Shown here piece after piece: positions 35,999 to 45,550 of a stretch of 64,000 nt of DNA; the stretch's first letter is position 1; each line of letters begins with the position of its first letter. The notes below the pieces were generated by a model. That model searched no databases. It worked only from the letters and a program-made list of their open reading frames with translations, and was not told the origin of the DNA. Source of the DNA: an uncultured Bacillota bacterium (lineage in GTDB: Bacteria; Bacillota_I; Bacilli_A; RFN20; CAG-288); assembly GCA_949299015.1 (NCBI GenBank), contig CASFYT010000017.1:1-64000 (forward strand). The letters run 5' to 3'. A program made the translations under genes and the position numbers.

Positions 35999-36609
35999 AG
36001 AAGGAAAGGCGTCGCTACCTCCCCGGAATCCTGCTCCTCGTCCTCGTCCCCCTGCTTCTGGGCCTGCTCGCCCTGGGAAACGGACTCTATTCGATCCTGC
36101 CTTCCTTCTCCACGCTCGGGGAGGAGAGCCTCTTTGCCCTCCTCTGCGGGATCTTCGGCATCCTCTGCCTCCTGCTCTTGGGCCTGTCCTTCGTCCTCGC
36201 CCTGCTCTCCCTTCTTCCCGCCTCGCTCTACTCCGTCCGGAACACGACGCTCTTCGCCGGAATCCTCTTCCTCCTCTCCGTCCTCTCCGCCGTCCTCTTC
36301 CATTCCTTCGGCTTCGCCGCGGGCCTGCTTTGCCCCCTCTCGTCCCTTTCCCTGGCATCCTTCCTGCTCGGCGGGTTCCTCTTCGTCCTTTCGGACATCC
36401 TCTTCCTGGAGCGGGACTACCTCCGTCAGCGCCGGGAACTCCAGGAGGCCGGCGACGAGGTGCGGGAAGAGGAGGCGCGTTTTTCAGGGAGGGAGGAGCG
36501 GAAGGAGGCGCTGCGCGCAAGGATCGAGCAGGCCTATCGGGAAGGAAGGATCGGCCGGAAGACCCGGGATGACCTCCTTTTCGAGCTCGAGGAAGGGGAG
36601 GACGCTTGA
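35995..36609 (+). CDS. Membrane protein with C-terminal SHOCT-like segment
   Basis: 204 residues. Four membrane helices (about 8-30, 45-75, 82-105, 108-132) are followed by a charged coiled-coil stretch and a short EGRIGRKTRDDLLFELEE tail resembling SHOCT oligomerisation domains. Start overlaps the uvrC stop (ATGA). Function unknown. Its TGA lies inside the -35 of the tRNA-Pro promoter. Confidence 0.78.
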   Translation: MKKERRRYLPGILLLVLVPLLLGLLALGNGLYSILPSFSTLGEESLFALLCGIFGILCLLLLGLSFVLALLSLLPASLYSVRNTTLFAGILFLLSVLSAVLFHSFGFAAGLLCPLSSLSLASFLLGGFLFVLSDILFLERDYLRQRRELQEAGDEVREEEARFSGREERKEALRARIEQAYREGRIGRKTRDDLLFELEEGEDA

Positions 36610-36634
36610 AATGGATACCGTCTGGGGGTATAAT
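36606..36634 (+). promoter_or_regulatory. Promoter of tRNA-Pro
   Basis: TTGAAA (36606-36611), 17-nt spacer, TATAAT (36629-36634). The spacer ends in five G but already has optimal length. Confidence 0.8.
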
Positions 36635-36659
36635 TCTCTTCGCCTCGAAAGAGGAATGC

Positions 36660-36736
36660 CGGGACATAGCGCAGCTTGGTAGCGCACTTCCTTGGGGTGG
36701 AAGGGGTCATGAGTTCAAATCTCATTGTTCCGACCA
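36660..36736 (+). tRNA. tRNA-Pro (anticodon GGG)
   Basis: 77 nt with encoded CCA. Acceptor CGGGACA/TGTTCCG, anticodon loop TTGGGGT giving GGG, T-loop GTTCAAATC. It reads CCU/CCC. Confidence 0.95.
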
Positions 36737-36747
36737 TTGAAGAAAAC

Positions 36748-36787
36748 GCCTGGGACGTCTCCTTGGGAGGCGGTCCCGGGCTTTTTT
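36748..36787 (+). terminator. Terminator of tRNA-Pro
   Basis: GC-rich stem (GCCTGGGAC with GTCCCGGGC, an inner GTCTCC/GGAGGC part) followed by six T. Confidence 0.85.
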
Positions 36788-36820
36788 CGTTTCTTAGGAG
36801 CCTCGGGCGGGGCGAAGTTG

Positions 36821-36826
36821 TATAAT
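36821..36826 (+). promoter_or_regulatory. -10 box of the RNase lipoprotein gene
   Basis: Perfect TATAAT ends 6 nt before ATG 36833. The signal peptide fixes that ATG as the start, so this is the clearest leaderless case. Confidence 0.65.
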
Positions 36827-36832
36827 GTCCGC

Positions 36833-38776
36833 ATGAAACAGAGAAAACACTCCCGCTTCCTTTTTGCGGCCCCCATCCTCCTGACGAGCCTCCTCCTTTC
36901 CTGCGGCACCTCGAGCTCGACGGTCTCCTCGACGGACTCTTCGACGTCCACCCTCCCGCCGTCCGAAGGCAGCTCTTCCTCCTCTTCGACGGATATGAGC
37001 CGCGTGGAAATCCTCAACGGCGACGAATGCGTCCTCTACCAGGAAGACGAGCTGACGCTCGAGGTCGAGGTCGAGAACAGCTCCTCCCCGATCTACTTCC
37101 TTTCGTTCGACCCCAGCGTCGCCACCGTCTCCGAGGTCGGGACCATCCACGCCCTGGAACCGGGGACGACCCTTGTCACGGTCCGTTCCGGAACGGCCCA
37201 GGATCAGATCCTGGTCCGCGTCCAAGAGGGGCTGAGGCCCGAGATCGTCCTCTCCGCGGAGCGCGTGGAGATGGATCCCCGCACGACGACGACGATCGCC
37301 TATCGCGTCACCAACGACGGCGGCGACCTCTCCGCCCGAAGCTCGGACGAATCCGTCGTGACGGCGGAAGTGATTTCCGCGAGCGCCCTGGAACTGACCG
37401 CCGATCTTCCCGGGGAAGCCGAAATCACCCTTTCCCTGGAGAGCGGAGTGACGAAGACCATCCTCGTCATCGTGAAGGAAGAAAGCATCAAATCGTTTAG
37501 CATCTCCGTTGACTTCGATGAAATCGCCGTCTCCGAGAAAGGAGAGGTCCACATCGACATCCTTCCGGCGTATCGAGAGGAGGACGTGGAGCTCCGCATC
37601 CTTTCCGGGAGCGACTGCCTGACGCTGGATGGAACGTCCTTCCTCGCCGTCAAGGCAGGCGAGGTCCGCCTCCAGGCCTTTGTCGACGACTATTCCTCCA
37701 ACGTCCTTGAGCTGTCGATCTACGAGTTCGACGCGGTCCTGACGAAGAACCCGCTCTTCGTCGGCGAGGTGGCGGAGGTCGTCCTCTCCTACTACGACGG
37801 AACGCCTCAGGAGCTCTCCTGGCAGATCGAGGACGAGGAGGTCTTCTTCCTTCGCCTGCAGGACGGACGTCTCTTCCTCGAGGCGCTCCGGGTGGGAAGC
37901 AGCACCCTGACCCTTTTTGACGCCCATGGCCACCGGGCGATTCCGATCCTGGTGGAGGTGATCGGCGGCAATCCCTATGAGGGCGTCGACCCGAGCGACT
38001 TCTATCGGGACTATTCGCCGGCGCGCAACGCCCGGGATGCCGAGAACCGCAGCGACTGCTTCCTGATGTCGGGAGACCTCCAGGTGCCCGACCAGGAGCC
38101 GGAGGTCGCGCCGGACCAGCCCACGCGCGACGGGCTGCTGATCCACAACACGACGTCCCTCTACTCGGAGGACGGCGATACCTATTCGGTCCTCGACGCC
38201 GACGGCGAGGTCGCCTTCGAGGTCTACCGCGGCGGAGCCTACGTCACCCTGGAGGAGGTGGCGGCCTACGTCTATGCCTTCGGCGACGTCCCTCCGAACT
38301 ACGATGCCGACACCGACCTGGAGCCCTACCAGTCCCCCTGGGAGGAATACCTTCGCGTCAACAACAACTTCTTCTCGGGCAAGGTCTCCGACTATCCCTA
38401 CGAACCGGAGCTTCCGGGAATCTCCGGCTGCGGCGGAAACCTGGCCTACTACGAGATCGACATCGGCACGACGGGCACCGACTGCGACCCTTCCTTTCCC
38501 GACCGGATCTACAACGACGGTTCGCGCATCACGCGCGGGGCGGCCAGGATCGTCTACTCCTCGTACTATATCGATACGGGCGAACCGGTCCGAAGCGAGG
38601 ACCGCTACGTCTTCTACACCTACAACCATTACAACGACTTCCAGGAATACCTGAACTATGAGAACGGCTGGGGCGAGATGTTCGGCAACGTGACGGGAGG
38701 CGGGGTCCTCTCGAGCAAGAATCCCTCCCTATGCCACCCGACGCCCTACGTGGAGACGATCCGTTCCCCCTTCTGA
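36833..38776 (+). CDS. Lipoprotein with Ig-like domains and a barnase-type ribonuclease domain
   Basis: 647 residues. The signal peptide ends in lipobox L-L-S-C (Cys24), followed by a Ser/Thr-rich linker. A bacterial Ig-like (BIG2) module follows (VATVSEVGTIHALEPGTT, about 100-120), then further beta-rich modules to about 400. The last 190 residues resemble barnase/RNase Sa: EVAAYVYAFGDVPPNY, then YYEIDIG (Glu541), AARIVYSS (Arg572) and FYTYNHYNDF (His599), equivalents of the catalytic Glu, Arg and His of guanyl-specific RNases, with two insertions. The enzyme would face outside the cell. It may degrade environmental RNA or attack neighbours (inference). No barstar-like inhibitor is recognisable nearby. 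Confidence 0.75.
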   Translation: MKQRKHSRFLFAAPILLTSLLLSCGTSSSTVSSTDSSTSTLPPSEGSSSSSSTDMSRVEILNGDECVLYQEDELTLEVEVENSSSPIYFLSFDPSVATVSEVGTIHALEPGTTLVTVRSGTAQDQILVRVQEGLRPEIVLSAERVEMDPRTTTTIAYRVTNDGGDLSARSSDESVVTAEVISASALELTADLPGEAEITLSLESGVTKTILVIVKEESIKSFSISVDFDEIAVSEKGEVHIDILPAYREEDVELRILSGSDCLTLDGTSFLAVKAGEVRLQAFVDDYSSNVLELSIYEFDAVLTKNPLFVGEVAEVVLSYYDGTPQELSWQIEDEEVFFLRLQDGRLFLEALRVGSSTLTLFDAHGHRAIPILVEVIGGNPYEGVDPSDFYRDYSPARNARDAENRSDCFLMSGDLQVPDQEPEVAPDQPTRDGLLIHNTTSLYSEDGDTYSVLDADGEVAFEVYRGGAYVTLEEVAAYVYAFGDVPPNYDADTDLEPYQSPWEEYLRVNNNFFSGKVSDYPYEPELPGISGCGGNLAYYEIDIGTTGTDCDPSFPDRIYNDGSRITRGAARIVYSSYYIDTGEPVRSEDRYVFYTYNHYNDFQEYLNYENGWGEMFGNVTGGGVLSSKNPSLCHPTPYVETIRSPF

Positions 38777-38842
38777 CCCCTCGTCTTTGCAATAAAACGC
38801 TTACTCGGTCCTCGTTCTCTAGGATTCCCTTTCCTTTGGCCT

Positions 38843-38848
38843 TAAAAT
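38843..38848 (+). promoter_or_regulatory. -10 box of the ABC-F operon
   Basis: TAAAAT about 28 nt before ATG 38876; no strong -35 or ribosome site seen. Confidence 0.4.
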
Positions 38849-38875
38849 AGTGGGGAAAGTGCGAGAACAAACGAA

Positions 38876-40471
38876 ATGCTGAAAATCAACGACCTGTCGA
38901 TGCAGTTTGGAGGAAGGGTCCTCTTCAAGGACGTCAACGTCAGCTTCACACCGGGCGAATGCTATGGAATCATCGGGGCCAACGGCGCCGGAAAGTCGAC
39001 CCTGCTTCGCATCATCTCCGGCGAGCTGGAGCCGACCTCGGGAACGGTGACGAAGGATCCCAAGGAACGGATGTCGATCCTCAAGCAGGACCACGAGGCC
39101 TATGACGACGTCGAGGTCCTGCGGACGGTCCTCTTGGGGTATCCGCGCCTGGTCGAGGTGATGGACGAGAAGGAAAGGCTCTATGCCAAGAGCGACTTCA
39201 CCGAGGCGGACGGGAACCGCGCCGCGGAGCTGGAGACGGAATTCGCGGAGATGGACGGCTGGAACGCCGAGACCGACGCGACCCAGCTTCTGGTCTCCCT
39301 GGGCATCGACGCCTCCCTCCTCCACCACCGGATGAAGGAGCTCGACCATCGGATGAAGGTCAAGGTCCTCCTGGCCCAGGCCCTGTTCGGAAACCCCGAC
39401 ATCCTCGTCCTGGACGAACCGACCAACGATCTGGACGCCCGCGCCTCCTCGTGGCTGGAGGAATATCTGATGGACTTCCCCAACACGATCCTCATCGTCT
39501 CCCACGACCGCTACTTCCTCAACCGCGTCTGCACGCGGATCCTCGACGTGGACTACAAGGCAATCAACCTCTTCGTCGGGAACTACGACTTCTGGTACGA
39601 ATCCAGCCAGCTGATCCAGAGCCAGATGCGCGACCAGAACAAGAAGAAGGAGGAGAAGATCCGCGAGCTCAAGGAGTTCATCGCCCGCTTCTCGGCCAAC
39701 GCCTCGAAGTCGCGACAGGCGACCTCCCGCAAGAAGGCCCTGGACAAGATCGTCCTGGAGGACATCAAGCCTTCCAGCCGCAAGTATCCCTTCCTCTCCT
39801 TCCGCTCCCAGTATCCCCTGGGCAACGACGTCCTCGAGGTCCACGACCTCAGCAAGGAAGGATACTTCCGCTCCCTTTCCTTTACGCTCCGAAACACGGA
39901 CAAGGTCGCCTTCCTCGCCGACAACTCCCTCTCCGTGACGAAGCTCTTCGACGTCCTCTCCGGGCGCGACGAGGACTACGAGGGAAGGTTCAAGTACGGC
40001 ATCACGGTCCACCGCCAGTACATCCCCTCCTCCTTCCAGGAGTTCGAGGGGGTCAAGGAGAACCTGGTCAACTTCCTCCGCCCCTTCTCCCTGGACGATT
40101 CCGACACCTACATCCGCGGCTTCCTCGGAAGGATGCTCTTCTCCGGGGACGAGGCCCTCAAGCCCGTGAGCGTCCTCTCCGGCGGCGAGAAGGTCCGCCT
40201 GCGCTTCTCCAAGAGCATGCTCGACCCCGGCAACGTCATCCTCCTGGACGAGCCGACCAACCACCTCGACCTCGAGAGCATCGAGGCCCTCAACCGCGCC
40301 CTCATCGACACGAAGTCGGTCCTGCTCCTGACCTCCCACGACCGCCAGCTCCTCAACTCCATCTGCAACCGCATCATCTACCTGCGCCAGGACGGAAGCT
40401 ATGTCGACCGCTACCTGACGTATGACGAATTCGAGGAATATCTGAGAAACACGGAGGAAAGGGGAAGATGA
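38876..40471 (+). CDS. ABC-F ATPase, YkpA/YbiT type
   Basis: 531 residues with two ABC domains and no membrane part; ABC-F proteins act on the ribosome. Domain 1 has Walker A GANGAGKST and Walker B LVLDEPTND. Its signature motif is degenerate: LDHRMKVKV stands where YkpA relatives read LGGSEKVKV. The linker (FIARFSANASKSRQATSRKK) is characteristic of the YkpA subgroup. Domain 2 lacks a Walker A (ADNSLSVTK), which is usual in this subgroup, but keeps LSGGEKVR and LLDEPTNHLD. First gene of an operon with the next three, all joined by 4-nt overlaps. Confidence 0.92.
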   Translation: MLKINDLSMQFGGRVLFKDVNVSFTPGECYGIIGANGAGKSTLLRIISGELEPTSGTVTKDPKERMSILKQDHEAYDDVEVLRTVLLGYPRLVEVMDEKERLYAKSDFTEADGNRAAELETEFAEMDGWNAETDATQLLVSLGIDASLLHHRMKELDHRMKVKVLLAQALFGNPDILVLDEPTNDLDARASSWLEEYLMDFPNTILIVSHDRYFLNRVCTRILDVDYKAINLFVGNYDFWYESSQLIQSQMRDQNKKKEEKIRELKEFIARFSANASKSRQATSRKKALDKIVLEDIKPSSRKYPFLSFRSQYPLGNDVLEVHDLSKEGYFRSLSFTLRNTDKVAFLADNSLSVTKLFDVLSGRDEDYEGRFKYGITVHRQYIPSSFQEFEGVKENLVNFLRPFSLDDSDTYIRGFLGRMLFSGDEALKPVSVLSGGEKVRLRFSKSMLDPGNVILLDEPTNHLDLESIEALNRALIDTKSVLLLTSHDRQLLNSICNRIIYLRQDGSYVDRYLTYDEFEEYLRNTEERGR

Positions 40472-41088
40472 AGGTCCTGTTGATCAACGGAAGCCCGAAG
40501 GCCGACGGCGTCTGCGCCCTGGCCCTGGAGGTCTTCGCCTCCGTCCTGCGGGAGGAGGGGATCGAGGCCGAGACGGTCCAGGTGGGAAATCGAAACGTCC
40601 CGGGCTGCAAGGCCTGCTCGTTCTGCCTCAAGGGGGAAGGGTGCGTCTACCACGACCTGGTCGACGACGTCGCCCGGAAGCTCGACGAGGCGGCGGGTAT
40701 CGTCGTCGCCTCCCCGGTCTACTACGCCTCCCCCAACGGCACCCTCGTCAGCTTCCTCGACCGTCTCTTCTATTCCAGCCGCAGGATCGACAAGAGGATG
40801 AAGGTGGGGTGCAGCATCGTCTCCTGTCGGCGGGGCGGGGCCTCGGCCACCTTCGACATGCTCAACAAGTATTTCACGATCTCGGAGATGCCCGTCGTCT
40901 CCTCTCGGTACTGGAATTCCATCCACGGCAACACGGCCGAGGAAGCCCGGCAGGACGCGGAAGGCCTTCAGACGATGCGGACCCTGGCGCGGAACATGGC
41001 CTTCCTGGTCAAGGCCATCCAGTCCCAGAAGGAAAGGGAGGGCCTTCCCCCTTCCGAGCCGAAGGCGATGACGAACTTCATCCGATGA
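40468..41088 (+). CDS. Flavodoxin-fold NAD(P)H-dependent oxidoreductase
   Basis: 206 residues. LLINGSPKADG is the FMN phosphate-binding loop, CKACSFC resembles the Cys pair seen in iron-sulfur or redox-active family members, and SPVYYASPNG is the flavin-contacting loop. Likely an FMN reductase. It overlaps both neighbours by ATGA, so it belongs to the ABC operon. Confidence 0.88.
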   Translation: MKVLLINGSPKADGVCALALEVFASVLREEGIEAETVQVGNRNVPGCKACSFCLKGEGCVYHDLVDDVARKLDEAAGIVVASPVYYASPNGTLVSFLDRLFYSSRRIDKRMKVGCSIVSCRRGGASATFDMLNKYFTISEMPVVSSRYWNSIHGNTAEEARQDAEGLQTMRTLARNMAFLVKAIQSQKEREGLPPSEPKAMTNFIR

Positions 41089-41789
41089 GCGAGACCCTGA
41101 TCTGCTGTCGCGACCTGAGGAAGGACTACGGCGAGAAGGAGACCCTCGTCCACGCCCTGGACGTCTCCTTCTCCCTGGAAAGGGGCGAGTTCGGTGTCAT
41201 CCTCGGCCCCTCGGGAGCGGGAAAGACGACCCTGCTCAACCTTCTGGGCGGGATGGATACGGCGACCTCCGGACACTACTTCTTCGATGGTCGGGACGTC
41301 TGCCATTTTCGACCAAAGGAGATGGAGACGTTTCGTCGCGTCGAGATCGGATTCGTCTTTCAGTTTTATAATTTGATCGAGAACCTGACGGCGTACGAGA
41401 ACGTCGCCATCACCGCCAGTCTCTCCGCCTCGCCTCTCGACGCGAGGAAGGTTCTGGAGGACGTCGGCCTGAAGGAGCGGATGAACTATTTTCCCAGCCA
41501 GCTCTCCGGCGGCGAGCAGCAGCGCGTCTCCATCGCCCGGGCCATGGTCAAGAATCCCAAGCTCCTCCTCTGCGACGAGCCCACGGGAGCCCTGGACAGC
41601 CAGACCGGACGGCAGATCCTTCGGCTGCTCTACGACCTGAGCCAGAAGGAGAGGACGACGGTGCTCATCGTGACCCACAACCAGGAGCTGTCCAAGGTCG
41701 CGACCCATCTCTTCCGGATCAACGACGGGCGGATGGTCGAGGATCGGATCCTACCGCCGATTTCTTCTTGGGACGAGGTGGACTGGTGA
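41085..41789 (+). CDS. ABC transporter ATP-binding protein, MacB/LolD type
   Basis: 234 residues from ATG 41085. Walker [11 protein letters not shown]-loop VFQFYNL, signature LSGGEQQR and Walker [12 protein letters not shown] are intact. The sequence style ([13 protein letters not shown]) is that of MacB/FtsE-like ATPases that pair with FtsX-type permeases, and the next gene is one. Joined to it by a GTGA overlap. Confidence 0.95.
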   Translation: MSETLICCRDLRKDYGEKETLVHALDVSFSLERGEFGVILGPSGAGKTTLLNLLGGMDTATSGHYFFDGRDVCHFRPKEMETFRRVEIGFVFQFYNLIENLTAYENVAITASLSASPLDARKVLEDVGLKERMNYFPSQLSGGEQQRVSIARAMVKNPKLLLCDEPTGALDSQTGRQILRLLYDLSQKERTTVLIVTHNQELSKVATHLFRINDGRMVEDRILPPISSWDEVDW

Positions 41790-44206
41790 GGACCCTTCCC
41801 TTCCTCCTGCGCCTTCTCATGCGTTCGTTTCGCCAGAACGTCAAGCAGTTCCTAGCGGTCATCCTGATCACCTTCCTCTCGACGTGCCTTTTCTGCGGCC
41901 TGACCGCCAACGCCGCGAACGTCGCAGCCCGTCAGCAGCTTCTTTTCGAACGGACGGACCTCGCCGACCTCTACGTCACCGGCGGCCAGGTCGACCCTTC
42001 GTCCCTGAGGAACGTCAACGGCGTCGAGAAGGCGGAGTCCCGCCTGTCCCTTCCGGTCTTCGTCGATTCCTCCCCGGTCTATCTCCTCTCCTCGGATTCC
42101 TTTCCGTCCCTTTCGCATCCCCTGATCCGCCAGGGAGAGTGGGGCGTCGTGCTGACGGAGTCCTTCCTGGAGTCCAAGGGGCTTGAGGTGGGCGGGACGA
42201 TCGAGCTGGGCTTCCGCCCCGCCCTCCTGGGCCTTTCCGACTCTTCCCTGACCCGCCTCCTGGAACCCTATCTCCTTCCTGGGGCGACCTCGCCCTTCGA
42301 CGAGGAGGAATTCACCCTGAGCTTCCCGGTCACGGGCACCATGTACCATCCCGAGGCGGTCCAGAACTCGGCCTTTTCCCCTTCCTCGCTCGCCATCGAC
42401 GAAGGCTTTCTCTCCACGGCGCTTTCGGACCTTTTTGCCCAGCGCTACGACGTCGACGCCCTCGACCGTCTCCTCTCCGTCTTCCAGAGCGACCTGGAGG
42501 AGGTGACGCGGTCGTTCCTTAGGGGAATGCACAACCAGGTCCTGATCGAGAGCGAGGATCCGGAGGGGACGAAGGAGAGGCTGGAACGGCTTCTTTCCGA
42601 AGCGGAGGGCGTCTTGGTCTCCCTTGCGGAGGAGATGTCCTTCGCCGCGGGACTCCAGCAGGAGGTCGACCAGTCCTACCAGCTGACCCTGATCTTTCCG
42701 GTCTTCTTCTTCCTCGTCTCCCTCCTCGTCATCCTGACGACCCTGAGCCAGCTCATCCTCCGGGAGAGGAAGGACATCGGGGCGCTCAAGGCCCTGGGCG
42801 TCCCCCGGAGGCTGATCTCCCTCCACTACGCGCTCTACGGCTTCCTGCTGACCTTCCTCGGGACGGTCCTGGGCTTCGTCGCGGGACCGCTGTTCCTCCC
42901 GAAGGTCCTCAAGATCAAGTACGACCTCCTCTGGGACCTGCCCGAGGCGCCTCTCTCCTTCTTCCACGTCCTCTCCTTCTCCCTCTGCCTGTCCCTGCTC
43001 CTTTTGAGCGTGCTCTGCGCCTTCCTCGTCTCCTTCCGTGTGATCCGGGAAAAGCCGGTCGAGACGCTGCGCCCGAAGCCGGAAAGGGGAAGGAGACGGA
43101 AACCCCGGAGGCTTTCCCTGGCGAAGGAATCCCTCCTTCCCCTCCGGCTGGCGATGCGCAACCTATCCAAGGACAAGGGGAAGACGGCGATGGCCTTCCT
43201 GGGGACGATGGGGTGCACGGCCCTGCTCGTCTGCGGCTTCGGCATCCTGGATACGATCCGCTACGACGTCGCCCTCGACTACGGGACGAACCGGAACGTC
43301 GAGGTCCTGGCGACGCCGCTGGAGGATTCCGAGGCGGCCAGGGAAGTCCTGGCTTCGAATCCGAACGTCCTGCGCAGCGAGGAATCCCTGACGATTCCCC
43401 TCTCCTTCCGGGCGGAGGAGACCCTCTCGGCCGACCTGATCCTGGTGGAGGCGGATTCCCTCTCCTTCCAGGTTCCCGTCGGCATCGACGGCGGCGTCAC
43501 CCTCGACGAGAAGACCGCGGCGGACCTGGGCGTCTCCCTGGGCGAGGAGCTCTCCTTCGAGTACGGCGGCCGGCGGATGAGCCGCGTCGTCACGCACCTC
43601 TTCCCGTCCTCCTTCCTGCTGGGAGTCTACGGCCTTTTCGACGACTTCCCCGAGATCGACCTCTCGCCGACGGGCTTTTACGTCTTCCTCCGCCCCGGAG
43701 TCGATTCTTCCGCCTTCGCGGCCCGCCTTCGCGAAAGCGGCCTCTTCCTCTCCGTCGTCACCTACGAGGACCTGATGGATCAGGTGGACGACATCCTCTC
43801 CTCCATCGAGACGATGACGACGGTCGTCAAGGCCTTCGCCATCCTCCTCTGCGTCGTGGTCGTCTACAACCTCGTCGCCCTCAACCTCGCCCAGCGTCGG
43901 CGCGAGGTCGCCACGCTGAAGGTCCTCGGCTTCCGCTTCCGCGAGATCTCGGGGATGCTCTGCGCGGAGATCCTCGTCGATGCCTTCCTCGGCTCGCTCG
44001 TGGGCCTCCTCTGGGGCTATCCGCTGACGGTCCTCGTCCTCTCCGTCAACCGCACGGACCTGCTCCACTACGTCTTCCACGTGGACGTCGGGACCTATTT
44101 CTTCGCCCTTTTGCTCTCCCTCGCCTCCACCCTCCTGGTCTCCCTCTTCCTCAACCTCCGGATCCGGAGGGTCTCGATGAGCGAGTCCCTCAAGTCGGTC
44201 GAGTGA
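41786..44206 (+). CDS. FtsX-family ABC transporter permease
   Basis: 806 residues from GTG 41786, which overlaps the ATPase stop and follows GAGGTGG. One N-terminal helix (about 18-38), a large extracellular region to about 285, three helices (to about 400), a second anchor helix (about 455), another extracellular region, and three C-terminal helices: the duplicated FtsX layout of MacB-like exporters or mechanotransmission complexes. The lipoprotein encoded next may be a partner. Confidence 0.93.
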   Translation: MRTLPFLLRLLMRSFRQNVKQFLAVILITFLSTCLFCGLTANAANVAARQQLLFERTDLADLYVTGGQVDPSSLRNVNGVEKAESRLSLPVFVDSSPVYLLSSDSFPSLSHPLIRQGEWGVVLTESFLESKGLEVGGTIELGFRPALLGLSDSSLTRLLEPYLLPGATSPFDEEEFTLSFPVTGTMYHPEAVQNSAFSPSSLAIDEGFLSTALSDLFAQRYDVDALDRLLSVFQSDLEEVTRSFLRGMHNQVLIESEDPEGTKERLERLLSEAEGVLVSLAEEMSFAAGLQQEVDQSYQLTLIFPVFFFLVSLLVILTTLSQLILRERKDIGALKALGVPRRLISLHYALYGFLLTFLGTVLGFVAGPLFLPKVLKIKYDLLWDLPEAPLSFFHVLSFSLCLSLLLLSVLCAFLVSFRVIREKPVETLRPKPERGRRRKPRRLSLAKESLLPLRLAMRNLSKDKGKTAMAFLGTMGCTALLVCGFGILDTIRYDVALDYGTNRNVEVLATPLEDSEAAREVLASNPNVLRSEESLTIPLSFRAEETLSADLILVEADSLSFQVPVGIDGGVTLDEKTAADLGVSLGEELSFEYGGRRMSRVVTHLFPSSFLLGVYGLFDDFPEIDLSPTGFYVFLRPGVDSSAFAARLRESGLFLSVVTYEDLMDQVDDILSSIETMTTVVKAFAILLCVVVVYNLVALNLAQRRREVATLKVLGFRFREISGMLCAEILVDAFLGSLVGLLWGYPLTVLVLSVNRTDLLHYVFHVDVGTYFFALLLSLASTLLVSLFLNLRIRRVSMSESLKSVE

Positions 44207-44239
44207 GGGGAAGAGATTTCAAAGTCGCGACGATTCCTG

Positions 44240-44272
44240 TAGAATAGGGTTAACGAAAATCGGAAAGGATTT
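44240..44272 (+). promoter_or_regulatory. Promoter and ribosome site of the 400-residue lipoprotein
   Basis: TAGAAT (44240-44245) and GGAAAGGA before ATG 44278 give a conventional leader of about 26 nt. Confidence 0.5.
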
Positions 44273-44277
44273 CACAA

Positions 44278-45480
44278 ATGAACAAAAAGATCATTCTTCC
44301 GCTCTCCTCCCTGCTGCTCCTCGCTTCCTGTGCGACGGCCCAGGAGGTGACCAACAGCGACTACCTCACGGCGAAGGTCCTGGCGGAGGCCCGGAGGAAC
44401 GCGGACGCCCTGACGTTGGTTTCGGGCCAGTCCACTTCCCTGGACGACCGGAGCGTCATCTATCCCCGCAACGTCGCCTCCTTTGTCGACTACAGCAGCG
44501 CGGAGACCCGCCTGGAAGTCCATCGCTACGACGGAAGCCTCTGGGTCAAGGCGGAGGAGGAACGGGAAACGGGGACGAAGGCGAACCGCTATCACGGGCA
44601 GCAGAGCCTCTCCACGCTCGTCGACGTGGCTTCGCAGGACGGCATCACCTATCTCCTCGCCTCCAACGTCCTTTCCCGCGCCGGCTCGGAGGCGGTCTAC
44701 GACACGGTCCTCACCTCCCAGGTGGGCGCGACGGAAGACGAGCTCCTGACGGCCTGCTTCGAGACCCTCTCGAGCATCGTCTGGGCCGCCGTCGCCTCGG
44801 CGGAGGACTGCACCTACGTCGTCAAGGACGGGGACGACGTCCTCTTCACGGACTCGACGACCTCGACGTCCACGGTCAGCAACCCGCTCTACCCCAACGA
44901 CAGCGAGAAGGCCCTGGTCGCCGGACGGCGCCTGGACACGACGGTCCGCTTCTCTCCTTCGGAGGACGGATACCGGCTCGTCTCCTACGAGACGAAGGAT
45001 CAGACGCAGTTCTTCCAGGACACGGAGCTGAAGAGCATCGAAAACGGCATCGTCGCCTCGACGGTGGAGAGCTACACGTTCTCCTATGGAGAAGCGACGT
45101 CCTACGACGGATCCCAGGACCTGCCCAGCCTGAATAACGCCCTCGCCGCCCAGTCCGCCCCCTCCTACCTGCTGATGAATTCGGGCACTCAGCTCCAGGG
45201 CGAGCTGGAAGACGAGACGGTCGGCTATCAGCTCGAGACGGGCGAGAGGAAGCTCTGCTTCGCGACCACGATCGACCTTGTGGGCAATGGTCTTAGCGGA
45301 GGAACCCTCTCCTTCGCATACCAGGGGGAGAAGCTCGACAGCGCCGCCTTCACGATCGCTCCGTCCCTGGACTACAGCCTTGTCACGAACGGGGAGTACC
45401 GCTTCGAGAACGTCGAATCGCTCTACGTCGAGATGGTCTGCGACCTCGACGGCAGCAATCCAATGGTGACGATTTCCTGA
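44278..45480 (+). CDS. Lipoprotein, function unknown
   Basis: 400 residues. Lipobox L-A-S-C with Cys18. No Ser-rich linker. The body is beta-rich with many Thr/Ser/Glu and Tyr, like LolA/LppX-type or other uncharacterised surface lipoproteins, but no motif proves that. It lies right after the FtsX exporter with its own promoter and could be its substrate-binding or accessory lipoprotein. Confidence 0.82.
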   Translation: MNKKIILPLSSLLLLASCATAQEVTNSDYLTAKVLAEARRNADALTLVSGQSTSLDDRSVIYPRNVASFVDYSSAETRLEVHRYDGSLWVKAEEERETGTKANRYHGQQSLSTLVDVASQDGITYLLASNVLSRAGSEAVYDTVLTSQVGATEDELLTACFETLSSIVWAAVASAEDCTYVVKDGDDVLFTDSTTSTSTVSNPLYPNDSEKALVAGRRLDTTVRFSPSEDGYRLVSYETKDQTQFFQDTELKSIENGIVASTVESYTFSYGEATSYDGSQDLPSLNNALAAQSAPSYLLMNSGTQLQGELEDETVGYQLETGERKLCFATTIDLVGNGLSGGTLSFAYQGEKLDSAAFTIAPSLDYSLVTNGEYRFENVESLYVEMVCDLDGSNPMVTIS

Positions 45481-45512
45481 CGAACCTTCTCCCTCTCCCT
45501 TCCCGAAAAGAG

Positions 45513-45543
45513 TATAATTGTCTCGCTGTTTTTCACGAGGAGA
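45513..45543 (+). promoter_or_regulatory. Promoter and ribosome site of alaS
   Basis: TATAAT at 45513-45518 and GAGGAGA before ATG 45551. The leader is about 26 nt, too short for a T-box. Confidence 0.65.
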
Positions 45544-45550
45544 TTTTCCT

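Noticed and set aside
36624-36634. G5 run in the tRNA-Pro promoter as another phase-variable tract
   Set aside because: The spacer is already 17 nt and five G is short; it looks constitutive.
39880-39930. Loss of the second Walker A in the ABC-F protein as a novelty
   Set aside because: YkpA-type ABC-F proteins also lack it at this position.
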